From: an uncultured Verrucomicrobia subdivision 3 bacterium
GTDB lineage: Bacteria > Verrucomicrobiota > Verrucomicrobiia > Limisphaerales > UBA8199
Length of the DNA: 33,960 bases
Assembly: GCA_903912925.1 (NCBI GenBank)
Contig: CAIWJG010000169.1
Span: 1-33,960 of the forward strand
Direction: 5' to 3'
Positions 21,101 through 29,264 of the stretch are shown piece after piece. A program made the translations under genes and the position numbers. Positions within the stretch are counted from its first letter, which is position 1. Each line of letters begins with the position of its first letter. The notes beneath the pieces are model-generated. The model saw nothing but the letters and a program-made list of their open reading frames with translations. It did not search any database and was not told the origin of the DNA.

Positions 21101-21917
21101 CAAGCTCGATCTGGTCATCATTCCGCCCGGCGAATTCGTCATAGGCAGCACGAACGACGGGCCGCAAGCCGTCGCGCGAATCAAAGAGGGCTTTTGGATG
21201 GCACCAAGAGAAATCGATAATCGAACCTATGCGCTATTCGATCCTGCCCACGACAGCCGCGTTGAGGACAAGAACACCTATCAATTCGGCGTGCACGGCT
21301 ACCCCTCGAACGAGCCAGACCAGCCAGTGGTGCGCGTATCGTGGGACGAAGCCTCCGCTTTCTGCCGGTGGCTAAGTGCCCGGACGGGCCAGAAGTTCGC
21401 ACTGCCCAGCGAAGCCCAATGGGAATACGCCTGCCGGGCCGGCACTGCCACGCCATTCAACTATGGGGATTTCGACACCGATTTCTCTGCCCATGCAAAC
21501 CTGGCTGATCGCCGCCTGTCGGACTTTGCCAGCGACCCCTACAGCGTGGATGTGCCGCTGAAGAATCCGACTCGCTTTGACGATTGGATCCCCAAGGACA
21601 CGCGCTTCTATGACAAGGCACTGGTGGCAGTCCGTCCCGGGCAATACCGCACGAATGCGTGGGGCCTTTACGATATGCACGGCAACGTGTCTGAGTGGAC
21701 CGGTTCAGATTATGTGGCAGAAGGGGCAGCGGGGTTAAGCCAAGCCGGCACGGGAGATGCCAACCGGAAAGCTGTGCGTGGCGGTTCCTGGAGAGACGTT
21801 CCGCGGCGAAGCACTTCGAGCTTCCGCTTGAGCTACCAACCCTGGCAGCGCGTCTATAACGTGGGCTTCCGCGTTATTTGCGAAGCCCGAGCCGAAGATC
21901 TGACAGCAAGGAAGTAG
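18135..21917 (+). CDS. Exported HzsA-like dihaem protein fused to an FGE/SUMF1-like domain
   Basis: 1260 residues. Domains in order: a signal segment with a long basic leader (h-region AISLVGGWWLCAYLTAGA); a CBM-like beta-sandwich (about 50-180); a helical linker; an HzsA/TolB-like beta-propeller (about 310-640, with YLPDGRILFTCTACF and DWCPTVMNDGRVLYTRWEY); and two c-type haem motifs, CVGCH (Cys733-His737) and CVSCH (Cys783-His787). A sulfatase-modifying-factor fold follows (about 985-1255: VIIPPGEFVIGS, LPSEAQWEYACRAGTATPF, GLYDMHGNVSEWTG, RGGSWRDVPRRST, VGFRVICEA). The Cys pair that makes formylglycine in true FGE sits after RGGSW; here that stretch has no Cys, so formylglycine formation is unlikely. 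HzsA-like here names a fold, not hydrazine synthesis. Probably a periplasmic redox or carbohydrate-related protein. It is divergent from the hydrogenase protease. Confidence 0.85.
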   Translation: MKNLLSGSFARTWKRPGPRGGSSRAFKAISLVGGWWLCAYLTAGAELRSFEIPAWAFDRGNAATYTNQWADAKPMVAFGGTAPVIVEYDINFPASGTYTLEINYAAADPRPVELQMDDKTVAQVCRQATGAWETSKAAWEKSAQLFIPAGPRTFRLQRADAFPHVVSLRFTAEEIPTGWAVKRPKARKLSDGPPRPVFVPYEPELNTAALRRAIMHLQGAFGERYGKAASFLKRLEEIERLPAKDAAARRTFARLQREALVDSNPLCDFDRLLLIKRSTRGPDLGLPYNWQSNSSLPAHGYDDALCAVNYKQEDAALETVFKPAQDVFVGDVDLHWNASKALFSSVGTNGRWQVFEIQLPGGPAAQVRQLTGEQPDVDAYDACYLPDGRILFTCTACFIGVPCVYGSSHVANLYRMDADGRNIRQLCFDQEHDWCPTVMNDGRVLYTRWEYADTPHSNTRLLFRMNPDGTGQAEFLGSNSYWPNSFFYARPIPGDPSRVISVIGGHHDNPRMGELVLFDAAQGRREAEPAVQRIPGFGIKVERVIKDGLALASWPKFLHPYPLDGSFFLVSCKPTPNSPWGVYLVDVFDNLVPLLQLPDYALFEPIPWRPTQVPPVIPDKVDPRSKDAVVIIEDIYSGDGLQGVPRGTVKALRVFTYHFAYQEMGGLLGVVGADGPWDIKRVLGTVPVSEDGSAKFLVPANTPISLQPLDAEGKAMQLMRSWMTAMPGETIQCVGCHETQNSAPPSRQAAALSQPPAKIKPWRGPVRGFSFSREVQPVMDKYCVSCHNGKPGADGAHICDLRGSVMLTNWSSVTPGNGGGHAGKFSVGYDAVVRYVRRPGIESDYHMLTPMEFHADTTDLVQMLKAEHQGVRLDEEAWDRLITWIDLNCPYHGTWGAIDKPGKQVARRRDLLRLYGGVEDDPETIREAEFTTLKSARSEPQPPGTAANNPSRAPQLSAAGWPFDAAEAHRRQSKAAPSPSRSIDLGRDIKLDLVIIPPGEFVIGSTNDGPQAVARIKEGFWMAPREIDNRTYALFDPAHDSRVEDKNTYQFGVHGYPSNEPDQPVVRVSWDEASAFCRWLSARTGQKFALPSEAQWEYACRAGTATPFNYGDFDTDFSAHANLADRRLSDFASDPYSVDVPLKNPTRFDDWIPKDTRFYDKALVAVRPGQYRTNAWGLYDMHGNVSEWTGSDYVAEGAAGLSQAGTGDANRKAVRGGSWRDVPRRSTSSFRLSYQPWQRVYNVGFRVICEARAEDLTARK

Positions 21918-22042
21918 CGCAGAGTGCGGGCAGCGGCCTGCTTGCGCCTTCTCTTCTTCGCGTCTTCGCGCCTTCGCTGTTTAGTTGATAACTGGGCGAC
22001 GCTCCAGTTCTCCGCATTGGGCTCCCACTTCATCAAGGCGGT

Positions 22043-22072
22043 TTGACACTTCTCCCCGCGCCGGAGTAAAGT
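22043..22072 (+). promoter_or_regulatory. Promoter of the vapBC pair
   Basis: TTGACA (22043-22048, full -35 consensus) and TAAAGT (22067-22072, 4 of 6 to the -10) are spaced 18 bp. The expected transcription start falls at about 22079, at the GTG codon and six bases before the ATG at 22085. The mRNA would therefore be leaderless or nearly so. Confidence 0.6.
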
Positions 22073-22078
22073 CATCCC

Positions 22079-22279
22079 GTGGCGATGAACCTGAAGCTAG
22101 ATGAGAAGATGGTAGAAGAAGCCGTTAGACTCGGCAACTTTAAGACGAAGCAAGAGGCGCTGAGCGTAGCCCTTTCCGAATTTGTGGCCCGCCGGAACCG
22201 GCTGCGTATTTTGGAATTAGGCGGTAAGATCGAATTCCGGCCTGACTGGAATTACAAGAAGATGCGGGGCAAACGGTGA
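22079..22279 (+). CDS. vapB: VapB-type antitoxin
   Basis: 66 residues (64 if started at the ATG 22085). The pattern MNLKLDEKMVEEAVRLGNFKTKQEALSVALSEFVARRNRLRILEL is the ribbon-helix-helix DNA-binding half of VapB family 2 antitoxins. The short tail GKIEFRPDWNYKKMRGKR is the toxin-binding part. It neutralises VapC and autoregulates the operon (family knowledge). The stop overlaps the vapC start (GTGA at 22276-22279). Confidence 0.9.
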   Translation: MAMNLKLDEKMVEEAVRLGNFKTKQEALSVALSEFVARRNRLRILELGGKIEFRPDWNYKKMRGKR

Positions 22280-22689
22280 TAGTGATTGTGGACACCTGCG
22301 TCTGGAGCCGCTTCTTGCGGCGCAACCGAGAACGCAACGACCCGCTTTGCGTTGAAGTGACGCGGCTGGTTCGGAACGACGTGGTGCAGATGCTGGGCTG
22401 TATCCGGCAGGAAATCCTCGCTGGCGCACAGCCGCAAGAACACTTCAAGCAACTCAAGGAATACCTGCGGTTCTATCCGAACCTCTCGCTGGACCAAGAG
22501 GATGACGAAAACGCCGCCAGCTACTACAACACTTGTCGCAGCAAAGGGGTCCAAGGCACAACCACGGATTTGCTAATCTGCGCTGTTGCCGTGAGACACG
22601 GGATGCGGGTTTTCACCACGGACACTGACTTCGCTGAGTTCGCTAAGCATTTGCCTATTGAGCTGCACTCGGCCCGGAGTCGAAGGTGA
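22276..22689 (+). CDS. vapC: VapC-type PIN-domain ribonuclease toxin
   Basis: 137 residues, GTG start overlapping vapB by 4 bp. The PIN nuclease acidic residues are all present: Asp6 (IVDTCVW), Glu46 (IRQEIL), Asp98 (GTTTDLLI) and Asp116 (VFTTDTDF). The toxin should be catalytically competent. VapC enzymes cleave specific tRNAs or rRNA. The gene is convergent with hoxH, 79 bp apart, and belongs to the plus-strand block that separates the hydrogenase structural genes from the maturation protease. Confidence 0.93.
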   Translation: MIVIVDTCVWSRFLRRNRERNDPLCVEVTRLVRNDVVQMLGCIRQEILAGAQPQEHFKQLKEYLRFYPNLSLDQEDDENAASYYNTCRSKGVQGTTTDLLICAVAVRHGMRVFTTDTDFAEFAKHLPIELHSARSRR

Positions 22690-22768
22690 GTTTTCGGCGC
22701 TTAAAAAGCAGCTTCCTCCGGCCTGTGTCCTACTGTCCCAACCGGCTGCTTATTTCCTGTCCTGCGGC

Positions 22769-24205
22769 TCAGCCGCGGGCGACTTCGTGCAGGACGGTGC
22801 CGTCCGGCGCGATAAGCTGAACGTGCAGGGGCATCTGCCCGATGGCGTGAGTTGAGCAGCTCAGGCAAGGGTCGTAGCAGCGGATGCCGTGCTCGACGCG
22901 GTTGAGCATGGGCTCGGGAATTGTGTTGCCGCGCACGTAATGACGCGCGATCTGCGCCACCGTCTGGTTCATCGCCAGATTGTTCTGGCCGGTGGCGACA
23001 ATGAGATTCACCTTCCGCAGCAGGCCGTCCCGGTCCACGGTGTAATCGTGGAACAACGTGCCGCGCGGGGCCTCGCTCACTCCGACTCCGCGGAGGCTGT
23101 TGATGCCAGCGTCGGCGCGCAGATCCTCGCTAAGCAACTCCGCGTCGTCCATGTAAGCCTCTACCCGCTCGATGGAGGTGAGGATCTCGATCAGCCGCGC
23201 GTAGTGATACAGGAATGAGGAAGTCACGGCGCTGCGCCCACGGCCTAACTTCTTGAACTTCTTGAACTCGACGTCCGCCTTGGGCGTGCCCATCTGCTCG
23301 GCCACATTCAGCCGGGCCAGCGGACCGACTCGATACATGCCGTCCGGAAAGCCCAGCGGGCTGTAATAAGGCGACTTGAGGTAGGAGCTGGTCTGCACCG
23401 ATTCGCCGATATACTCGTAATACTTCTGTGGATCGAGCTGGTCAGCGATGATACTACCGCTGCTGTCGGTGAAACGAAGCTTGCCACCGTGGTGTTCCCA
23501 GGTGCCATCCGGCTCCACCAACCCCATGAACAGGGACGGGAAGTTGCCGAAGATCTCGACCTCCTTCTTATGGCTGTCGAGCACCTTCTTCCATAGGTCA
23601 AACGCCGTCTTCGTCGTGGCGTAGGCCTCGGGGAGCCAGGCGCGAATGCGCGCGCGCCCTTCTTCGGTCAGTGCGCTGCGCACGCCACCGGGCACAGCCC
23701 AGGCTGGGTGAATCTTCTGCCCGCCGAGCACCTGGATGACCTCCTGACCGAATTGTCGCAGCCGGATGCCGGCGCGAGCCAGGTCGGCGTTCGAGGCAAT
23801 CAGTCCGAATACGTTCCGCTTGGCCTGGGGTGTATCCCAGCCCAGCAGGAAGTCCGGCGCGCTCAAGTGAAAGAAGCTCAGTGCATGGCTCTGGATGAGC
23901 TGGCCGAGGTTCATCAGCCGGCGCAGCTTGTCGGCGGCCGGCGGGATGCTGACGGCCATGATGGCGTCGCCCGCCTTGGCCGCGGCCAGCAGATGGCTGA
24001 CCGGGCAGATGCCGCAAATGCGCGGCGTGATGCCGGGCATCTCGCTGTAGGGACGGCCCTCGCAGAACTTCTCGAACCCGCGAAACTCCACCACGTGGAA
24101 CTCGGCGTCGGACACGTTGCCGGCGTCGTCCATGAAAATGCTAATCTTCGCGTGCCCTTCGATGCGGGTCACTGGATCAATGATGATGCGTTGAGCCATA
24201 CTCAT
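22769..24205 (-). CDS. hoxH: [NiFe]-hydrogenase large subunit HoxH
   Basis: 478 residues. It carries the NiFe active site of the bidirectional NAD-linked hydrogenase (H2 to and from 2 H+ + 2 e-). The L1 motif [10 protein letters not shown] supplies Cys64 and Cys67; the L2 motif DPCLSCSTH supplies Cys447 and Cys450. The precursor tail after His453 is 25 residues (starting AIGQMPLH), ready for removal by the M52 protease. The [18 protein letters not shown] context is close to cyanobacterial HoxH (group 3d). The start ATG overlaps the hoxY stop (ATGA, 24202-24205). It is the last gene of the hoxEFUYH operon. Confidence 0.97.
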   Translation of the reverse strand: MSMAQRIIIDPVTRIEGHAKISIFMDDAGNVSDAEFHVVEFRGFEKFCEGRPYSEMPGITPRICGICPVSHLLAAAKAGDAIMAVSIPPAADKLRRLMNLGQLIQSHALSFFHLSAPDFLLGWDTPQAKRNVFGLIASNADLARAGIRLRQFGQEVIQVLGGQKIHPAWAVPGGVRSALTEEGRARIRAWLPEAYATTKTAFDLWKKVLDSHKKEVEIFGNFPSLFMGLVEPDGTWEHHGGKLRFTDSSGSIIADQLDPQKYYEYIGESVQTSSYLKSPYYSPLGFPDGMYRVGPLARLNVAEQMGTPKADVEFKKFKKLGRGRSAVTSSFLYHYARLIEILTSIERVEAYMDDAELLSEDLRADAGINSLRGVGVSEAPRGTLFHDYTVDRDGLLRKVNLIVATGQNNLAMNQTVAQIARHYVRGNTIPEPMLNRVEHGIRCYDPCLSCSTHAIGQMPLHVQLIAPDGTVLHEVARG

Positions 24206-24795
24206 CCAAATTTAAGGTCTTTGCCCACCAGTTGCGGCTCTTTGCCTTCGAGCACCTGCACCAGGAAACTCTTGATGCGGTCAGCCGGCGGCGGGCAGCC
24301 GGGCAGAAAGTAATTCACGTGGACCACCTCGTGTACGGGCATCACCCGCGGCAGCAGCGCCGGGACAATGCCCGGTTCCCTGGGCAAACATGGGTTGGAC
24401 TGAGCCCCCTCGATATAAGCGCGTTGCAGCACGCTCTCCGCGTTGCCCAGCCCAAGCTGGTTGCGGATGGCCGGCACGTTGGCCGTCACGGCGCAGTCGC
24501 CGAACGAGACGAGCACCTTGGTCCGCGCTCGTATCTTGTGGATCAGCTCCAGATTGTCCTCGTTGCAAATGGCACCTTCGATCAGGCACACATCCACGTC
24601 CTCGGGATATTCCTTCACGTCAATGATCGGGCTGTAAACCAGGTCCACCTTCCCGGCCACATCCATCAGGAACTCATCCATGTCCAGGAACGACATGTGG
24701 CAGCCGGCACAGCCGCCAAACCATGCGGTGGCCAGGCGCAAGAGCCCCGGCTGGCCGGGCGCAGGCTGGGTTTGTGTTTCGTCTTTGGTCTCCAT
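24202..24795 (-). CDS. hoxY: [NiFe]-hydrogenase small subunit HoxY
   Basis: 197 residues from ATG 24795 (208 from an in-frame TTG at 24828 that overlaps hoxU). It holds the proximal [4Fe-4S] cluster that passes electrons from HoxH to HoxU. Ligand motifs: GGCAGCHMSFLD near the N-terminus, FGDCAVTANVPA in the middle and LPGCPPPADRI near the C-terminus. Short size and no signal peptide place it among the cytoplasmic group 3 small subunits. The ATG start leaves a 22-bp gap after hoxU, in line with the hoxF-hoxU gap, so I prefer it. Confidence 0.95.
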   Translation of the reverse strand: METKDETQTQPAPGQPGLLRLATAWFGGCAGCHMSFLDMDEFLMDVAGKVDLVYSPIIDVKEYPEDVDVCLIEGAICNEDNLELIHKIRARTKVLVSFGDCAVTANVPAIRNQLGLGNAESVLQRAYIEGAQSNPCLPREPGIVPALLPRVMPVHEVVHVNYFLPGCPPPADRIKSFLVQVLEGKEPQLVGKDLKFG

Positions 24796-24817
24796 GTTAA
24801 TACGCTGACTGGTCAAA

Positions 24818-25537
24818 TTAGTCTGCAATCCACTGCTTCTTCTCCCGTGCGGTGACGATGAATTCCAGCTTCGTACGGTCGCGTTCCATCTCGCCTACCG
24901 TCGAACCTTTATTAAAGAGCGCGCCCGTGGGGCAGGCCATAACGCACTTGCCGCACTTGGTGCAGGTGTCGGCCGTACCCCAGGGCTGGTTCAGGTCGGT
25001 GATGATGCGCGCCTTGCCGCCGCGGCCGGAGACGTTCTTGGTGCCGGCGCCTTCGATGTGCCAGCAGACACGCACGCAGCGGGTGCAGAGAATACAGCGG
25101 TTGTGGTCCATCCCGAACAGCGTGTGCGTGTTATCCACTTCCCATTTCGGGAAGCAATAGTCATAGCGCACGTGGTCCATGCCCTGGCTGTAGGCCAGCG
25201 CTTGCAGCTCGCAATGGCCGTTGTCCACGCAGACCGCGCAAACATGGTTGCGCTCGGCAAACAGCAGCTCCAGCGTCATCCGCCGGTACTTGCGCAGCCG
25301 TTCGCTGTCGGTCTTTATGTCCATGCCCTCGCTCACCTTGGTGGTGCAGGCGGGCAGCAGCTTGGAGATGCCCGCCACTTCCACCAGGCAAAGCCGGCAC
25401 GCGCCGACATCATACACGCCGTCCAGGTGGCACAGCGTGGGGATCTTGATGCCCGCATCCGTTGCGGCGTCCAGGATCGTCACGCTCTCGTCGGCGCTGA
25501 CTTGCTTTCCGTCAATCGTTAAAGTTTTTGCAGCCAT
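24818..25537 (-). CDS. hoxU: Diaphorase iron-sulfur subunit HoxU
   Basis: 239 residues, homologous to the N-terminal part of NuoG. It wires the flavin subunit to the hydrogenase. An N-terminal [2Fe-2S] ferredoxin domain has [15 protein letters not shown] and a later Cys (LLPACTTK). A His/Cys-ligated cluster segment ([14 protein letters not shown]) follows, then two [4Fe-4S] motifs, [11 protein letters not shown] and [12 protein letters not shown]. At this length, without the molybdopterin-like domain, HoxU fits and full NuoG does not. It begins 21 bp after hoxF. Confidence 0.95.
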   Translation of the reverse strand: MAAKTLTIDGKQVSADESVTILDAATDAGIKIPTLCHLDGVYDVGACRLCLVEVAGISKLLPACTTKVSEGMDIKTDSERLRKYRRMTLELLFAERNHVCAVCVDNGHCELQALAYSQGMDHVRYDYCFPKWEVDNTHTLFGMDHNRCILCTRCVRVCWHIEGAGTKNVSGRGGKARIITDLNQPWGTADTCTKCGKCVMACPTGALFNKGSTVGEMERDRTKLEFIVTAREKKQWIAD

Positions 25538-25558
25538 ACAATAGCTTCGTTCGCAGGG

Positions 25559-27250
25559 TCAGATCATCGGGGAGAGCGCCTCTTTCGTCCCATTCCCGTT
25601 GCCGTTGGGCCCCGCGTAGAGGTCTTCCTGGAGCAACTCCGTGTATTCATTCCGGAAGAATCGCAACGTGCTCAGCACCGGGTTGGGCGCGGTCTGGCCC
25701 AGACCGCACAGACTGGTGCTCTTCACCATGTCGCAGAGTTCTTCGAGCTTCTTCAGGTCGCGAATGGTGGCCTTGCGGCCCAGAATCTTCGTCAGCAGGT
25801 TGTGCATCTGCACCGTGCCAGCCCGACAGGGGATGCATTTGCCGCAGGATTCATCCATGCAGAACTCCATGAAGAATCGCGCCACATCCACCATCCGCGT
25901 CGTCTCGTCCATGACGATCATGCCGCCCGAGCCCATGATCGAGCCGAGCTTGGTCAGCGAATCATAATCCACCGGCGTATCGAGCGCCTCGGCCGGGATG
26001 CAGCCGCCCGAGGGGCCACCCGTCTGGACCGCCTTGATCTTCCCGCCGTCCGGGGCGCCGCCGCCCATGGTCTCGACGATCTTCCGCAGCGTAGTGCCCA
26101 TTGGCACCTCGATCAGGCCGGTGTTGGTGATCTTGCCCGCGAGCGCGAACACTTTCGTGCCCTTGCTCTTCTCGGTGCCGATGCCCGCAAACCACTCTGC
26201 TCCCTTGCGGATGATCGGGGCCACGTTGGCGAGCGTCTCCACGTTATTGATCAGCGTCGGGGAACCCCACAGCCCGCTTTCCGCCGGGAACGGCGGGCGA
26301 GGACGCGGCGTGCCGCGCTTGCCTTCGACCGAGGACATCAGAGCTGTTTCCTCGCCGCAGACGAATGCCCCGGCGCCGATGCGCAGATCAATGTTGAAGT
26401 TGAAAGGCGATTCAAAGATGCCGCTGCCCAGCAGCCCGTGTTGCTTCGCCTGTTTGATGGCCGTCTGCAACCGGCTGATCGCGAGCGGATACTCTGCGCG
26501 CACGTAAACGAATCCCTGGGTCGCTCCCACCGCGTAAGCCGCGATGGCCATGCCTTCCAGCACGCTATGAGGGTCGCTCTCCAATACGCTGCGGTCCATG
26601 AACGCGCCCGGATCCCCTTCGTCCGCATTGCAGATCACGTATTTCTGCGGGCTGGCTGTCTTGGCAACCGTCGCCCACTTGAGACCGGTCGGGTAACCCG
26701 CACCGCCGCGACCGCGCAGCCCGCTCTTGAGAATCGTGTCGAGCACTTCCTTGGGGGTCATTTCGCGCAGCACGTCGTGCAGCGCCTGGTAGCCATCCGC
26801 CGCGATATACGACTCAATGCGCTCAGGGTTCACGATGCCGCTGTTGGCCAGCACGATGGAAAACTGCTCGGTGAAGAACGGATCCTTTGGATCGCCCATC
26901 TGCACATTGGTCTTGCCCCCTTTGAGGGTGGCGATGAGCGAAGCCGCATCCTCCGGAGTCACCTTCTGATAAAGCGGGCCCTGCCCGAGGATGTTGACCT
27001 CAACGGTCGCACCTTCGGCAGCCGAGTCCACCTGCACCAGCGGTCCCTGGCAGCACAACTTCATGCAGCCGACCCCGCGCACTTCCACCTGGTCTTCCAA
27101 ACCGGCCTCTTTGACCGCTTTGTCCAGTGCCTCTTTAACCCCCTTGGAATCGGACGACATGCAGCCCGCCGCCATGCAGCAGCGGATGACATGTTTCTTC
27201 TGCGCCGCCCGTTCCTTCTCCGCAATTGCGACTAGGTCATCAATTACCAT
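25559..27250 (-). CDS. hoxF: NAD(H)-binding flavoprotein subunit HoxF
   Basis: 563 residues. It oxidises or reduces NAD(H) using FMN and a [4Fe-4S] cluster. The N-terminal thioredoxin-like [2Fe-2S] extension carries [10 protein letters not shown] and [11 protein letters not shown]. The NADH/FMN domain follows with [13 protein letters not shown] (about residue 178) and [11 protein letters not shown] (about 206). The C-terminal cluster has [13 protein letters not shown] (about 466-478) and a distal Cys in STSLCGLGQ. The N-terminal extension separates it from plain NuoF and matches HoxF/NfnB-type proteins. It overlaps the hoxE 3' end by 11 bp, which indicates tight coupling. Confidence 0.96.
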   Translation of the reverse strand: MVIDDLVAIAEKERAAQKKHVIRCCMAAGCMSSDSKGVKEALDKAVKEAGLEDQVEVRGVGCMKLCCQGPLVQVDSAAEGATVEVNILGQGPLYQKVTPEDAASLIATLKGGKTNVQMGDPKDPFFTEQFSIVLANSGIVNPERIESYIAADGYQALHDVLREMTPKEVLDTILKSGLRGRGGAGYPTGLKWATVAKTASPQKYVICNADEGDPGAFMDRSVLESDPHSVLEGMAIAAYAVGATQGFVYVRAEYPLAISRLQTAIKQAKQHGLLGSGIFESPFNFNIDLRIGAGAFVCGEETALMSSVEGKRGTPRPRPPFPAESGLWGSPTLINNVETLANVAPIIRKGAEWFAGIGTEKSKGTKVFALAGKITNTGLIEVPMGTTLRKIVETMGGGAPDGGKIKAVQTGGPSGGCIPAEALDTPVDYDSLTKLGSIMGSGGMIVMDETTRMVDVARFFMEFCMDESCGKCIPCRAGTVQMHNLLTKILGRKATIRDLKKLEELCDMVKSTSLCGLGQTAPNPVLSTLRFFRNEYTELLQEDLYAGPNGNGNGTKEALSPMI

Positions 27251-27773
27251 GTCCCATCCATCCTTTCAGTTTTTCCAGCGCCAGGTCAGGCGTCTGCCGC
27301 GGTGTGACGGTGCCGTCATACACCGCCGCCGGGGCGATGCCGCACGCGCCGATGCACCGCGCTGTGAGCAGCGAGATCTCTCCGTCCGGCGTCGTCTCCC
27401 CCGCCTTGATCCCCGTCTTATCCTCAACCGCAGCCAGCACCTTGTCCGCCCCTCTGACGTAGCAGGCGGTGCCCATGCAGACGACACACGTATGCTTGCC
27501 CTTGGGCTTAAGCGTGAAGAAGTGGTAGAACGTGGCGACGCCGTACACGCGGCTGGTCGGCAGCTTGAGCCGGTAGGCAACGAACAGCAGCAGGTCATCC
27601 TCGAGGTAGCCGAACAGCTCCTGCGCCTTGTGCAGCACCTCGATCAACGCGTCCTGCTTGAACTGGTGTTTCTTGATGTGCGCCTCAAGAATCTTGAAGC
27701 GCTTGTCGCCGCTGGCATGCTCCAGCACCTGGGGCAGCCGGTTCTTCTTCTTATTTGAAAGCGTTGCAATCAT
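27240..27773 (-). CDS. hoxE: Hydrogenase diaphorase subunit HoxE (NuoE-like)
   Basis: 177 residues, thioredoxin-fold [2Fe-2S] protein. Four ligands are visible: CMGTAC (two Cys, about residues 98-103) and CIGACG (about 137-141). The N-terminal helical bundle ([31 protein letters not shown]) is typical of NuoE/HoxE. Its presence as the first gene makes this a pentameric HoxEFUYH and not the tetrameric HoxFUYH type. The mRNA start lies in 27774-27990, a stretch without another gene on this strand; only a weak AAGAG-type ribosome site is seen. Confidence 0.95.
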   Translation of the reverse strand: MIATLSNKKKNRLPQVLEHASGDKRFKILEAHIKKHQFKQDALIEVLHKAQELFGYLEDDLLLFVAYRLKLPTSRVYGVATFYHFFTLKPKGKHTCVVCMGTACYVRGADKVLAAVEDKTGIKAGETTPDGEISLLTARCIGACGIAPAAVYDGTVTPRQTPDLALEKLKGWMGHGN

Positions 27774-27804
27774 ATTGCTTAGCGGGCTCTTTGGGGTATT
27801 CGGC

Positions 27805-27817
27805 CCTGATAATCAGG
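27805..27817. promoter_or_regulatory. Palindrome upstream of the hox operon
   Basis: CCTGAT-A-ATCAGG is a perfect 6-bp inverted repeat 32-44 bp before the hoxE start codon. It overlaps a weak minus-strand promoter candidate (TTGATG at 27835-27830, then an AT-rich GATTAT). It could be an operator of a dimeric regulator. This rests on position and symmetry only. Confidence 0.35.
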
Positions 27818-27994
27818 TGCAGAATGCCTCATCAATTCTTGCACATCAAATTAGCAGACATGCTGGCGACCGCTGTGCGTGGATTGGCAATTGATGAACC
27901 TTTTTTGCGCTCCGCCTGAACCAGAGTAAGGCCCTATGCGACCAACTCGACCCTTGATTGGCGGTAATACTATGAACCATAGCATCCAAGTATT

Positions 27995-28120
27995 ATGACA
28001 ACGACCTTGCCCGGAAAAAACCAAATCACCGTCCCGGCCGAAATCACCCAGAAGCTGGGCCTGGCCACCGGCACGCGGTTCGTCGAGCGGTTTGGCGTGT
28101 CGGGGGAGTTGAACGGCTAA
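27995..28120 (+). CDS. AbrB/MazE-like mini protein, probably truncated orphan antitoxin
   Basis: ATG 27995 to TAA 28118-28120 encodes 41 residues: TLPGKNQITVPAEITQKLGL is the swapped-hairpin SpoVT-AbrB DNA-binding motif found in MazE-type antitoxins, followed by TGTRFVERFGV. Normal family members continue for 30-40 more residues with a toxin-binding tail, which is missing here. No toxin gene follows; instead there is an inverted repeat. It is either a relic or a free-standing mini-regulator, located in the divergent region upstream of hoxE. Confidence 0.55.
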   Translation: MTTTLPGKNQITVPAEITQKLGLATGTRFVERFGVSGELNG

Positions 28121-28123
28121 GAG

Positions 28124-28180
28124 GGAGTGCTGGGGTAATGGAAGACCCACCCCATCACAACGCCGCCACCCCAGCACTCC
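28124..28180. repeat. Perfect 13-bp inverted repeat after the AbrB-like ORF
   Basis: GGAGTGCTGGGGT (28124-28136) and ACCCCAGCACTCC (28168-28180) are perfect arms around a 31-bp loop, starting four bases after the AbrB-like stop. The right arm runs into further ACTCC direct repeats. No T-tract is present. It may be an attenuating hairpin or a dispersed repeat. Confidence 0.65.
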
Positions 28181-28264
28181 ACCACTCCATCACTCCGCTT
28201 TGGGATCAGGTGCTTGGAGGCTGGTCTTGGCAAATCGTCCGCAGATGGTTATCTTGCCTGCGGT

Positions 28265-29188
28265 ATGAACATCATGCAGATGACAAAACGTATCTTCTTG
28301 CTCCTGGTGGTGAACATCCTGGTGATGACCACCATCACGGTGGTGCTGGGGTTGCTTGGGGCGGGGCATTATTTGCCTCAAGGCCGCCTGTCGGGGCTGG
28401 CGGTGTTCTGCCTGGTATGGGGCTTTGGCGGCGCCTTCATTTCTCTGGGGCTCTCGCGGCTCATGGCCAAATGGATGATGGGCGTGCAAGTCATCCCGCC
28501 GGACACCCGCGAGCCCGCGTTGCAGGAATTGGTGGAAACCGTCCACCAACTCGCCCGCAGCGCCGGCCTGCCCAAGCTGCCCGAGGTCGGCATCTACGAA
28601 TCGGAGGAGGTCAACGCGTTCGCGACCGGGCCGACGAAGTCGCGGGCGCTGGTGGCCGTTTCGACCGGGCTGCTAAACCGCATGGGCAGCCGCGAAGTCG
28701 AGGGCGTCCTTGCCCACGAAGTCACCCACATTGCCAACGGGGACATGGTCACCATGACCCTGATCCAAGGCATCATCAACGCCTTCGTGATGTTCCTGTC
28801 GCGCGTCCTGGCCTTCGTCATCAGCCAGGCGATGCGCTCGCGGGACGACCGCGACAGCGGCGGCGGCTGGCTGCAATTCGCGCTGGTGATGGTTCTTCAA
28901 ATCGTCTTCTCCATCCTGGGGTCCATAGTGGTGTGCTGGTTCTCGCGGCAACGGGAGTTTCGGGCCGATGCAGGCGGAGCCCGGTTGGCCGGGCGCGAGA
29001 ACATGACTAACGCCCTGCGCGCTTTGGGCCGCCTCCATAACCCGGAGGTTGCCGCGGCTGAGGCGCAGCATGCCCAGGCCTTCCAGTCGCTGAAGATCTC
29101 TGGCCAGGGCGGCGGCTTCCTGAGCCTTTTCGCCACGCATCCGCCCATCGAGGAGCGCATCGCTCGCCTCGAACAGGGGACGGTCTGA
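28265..29188 (+). CDS. htpX: Membrane zinc metalloprotease HtpX
   Basis: 307 residues from ATG 28265 (MNIMQMTKRIFLLLVV); an in-frame TTG at 28214 would add 17 residues unlike the family's N-terminus. HtpX (M48B) degrades misfolded membrane proteins. Features: an N-terminal pair of hydrophobic helices, the zinc motif HEVTH (His151, Glu152, His155), a second hydrophobic pair around FVMFLSRVLAFVI and LQIVFSILGSIVVCWF, the third-ligand region REFRADAGGARLAG, and the C-terminal FATHPPIEERIARLE. The length matches E. coli HtpX (293 aa). No clear ribosome site. Confidence 0.95.
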   Translation: MNIMQMTKRIFLLLVVNILVMTTITVVLGLLGAGHYLPQGRLSGLAVFCLVWGFGGAFISLGLSRLMAKWMMGVQVIPPDTREPALQELVETVHQLARSAGLPKLPEVGIYESEEVNAFATGPTKSRALVAVSTGLLNRMGSREVEGVLAHEVTHIANGDMVTMTLIQGIINAFVMFLSRVLAFVISQAMRSRDDRDSGGGWLQFALVMVLQIVFSILGSIVVCWFSRQREFRADAGGARLAGRENMTNALRALGRLHNPEVAAAEAQHAQAFQSLKISGQGGGFLSLFATHPPIEERIARLEQGTV

Positions 29189-29264
29189 GCCGTGCCGCGG
29201 CCGCCAAGGCTCTAGCGAGTCAAGCGGCCGCCGTGAAGCTGTTCCCGCAGGCTTTTACTGAATT

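Noticed and set aside
21085..21917. Working formylglycine-generating enzyme
   Set aside because: The fold motifs are present but the catalytic Cys pair after RGGSW is absent, so the name would promise an activity the sequence does not support.
22760..22780. Terminator hairpin between vapC and hoxH
   Set aside because: CCTGCGGC/GCCGCGGG pairs at 7 of 8 positions over the hoxH stop but there is no T-tract on either strand; too weak to call.
25802..27235. Plus-strand open frame of 477 codons over hoxF
   Set aside because: Shadow of hoxF; the translation is Arg/His/Ala-rich and the sense frame carries all cluster and FMN motifs.
22769..27773. Respiratory complex I (Nuo) fragment
   Set aside because: Although HoxE/F/U resemble NuoE/F/G, the next two genes encode a NiFe hydrogenase small and large subunit with complete NiFe Cys ligands and a cleavable tail, and no membrane Nuo subunits are present.
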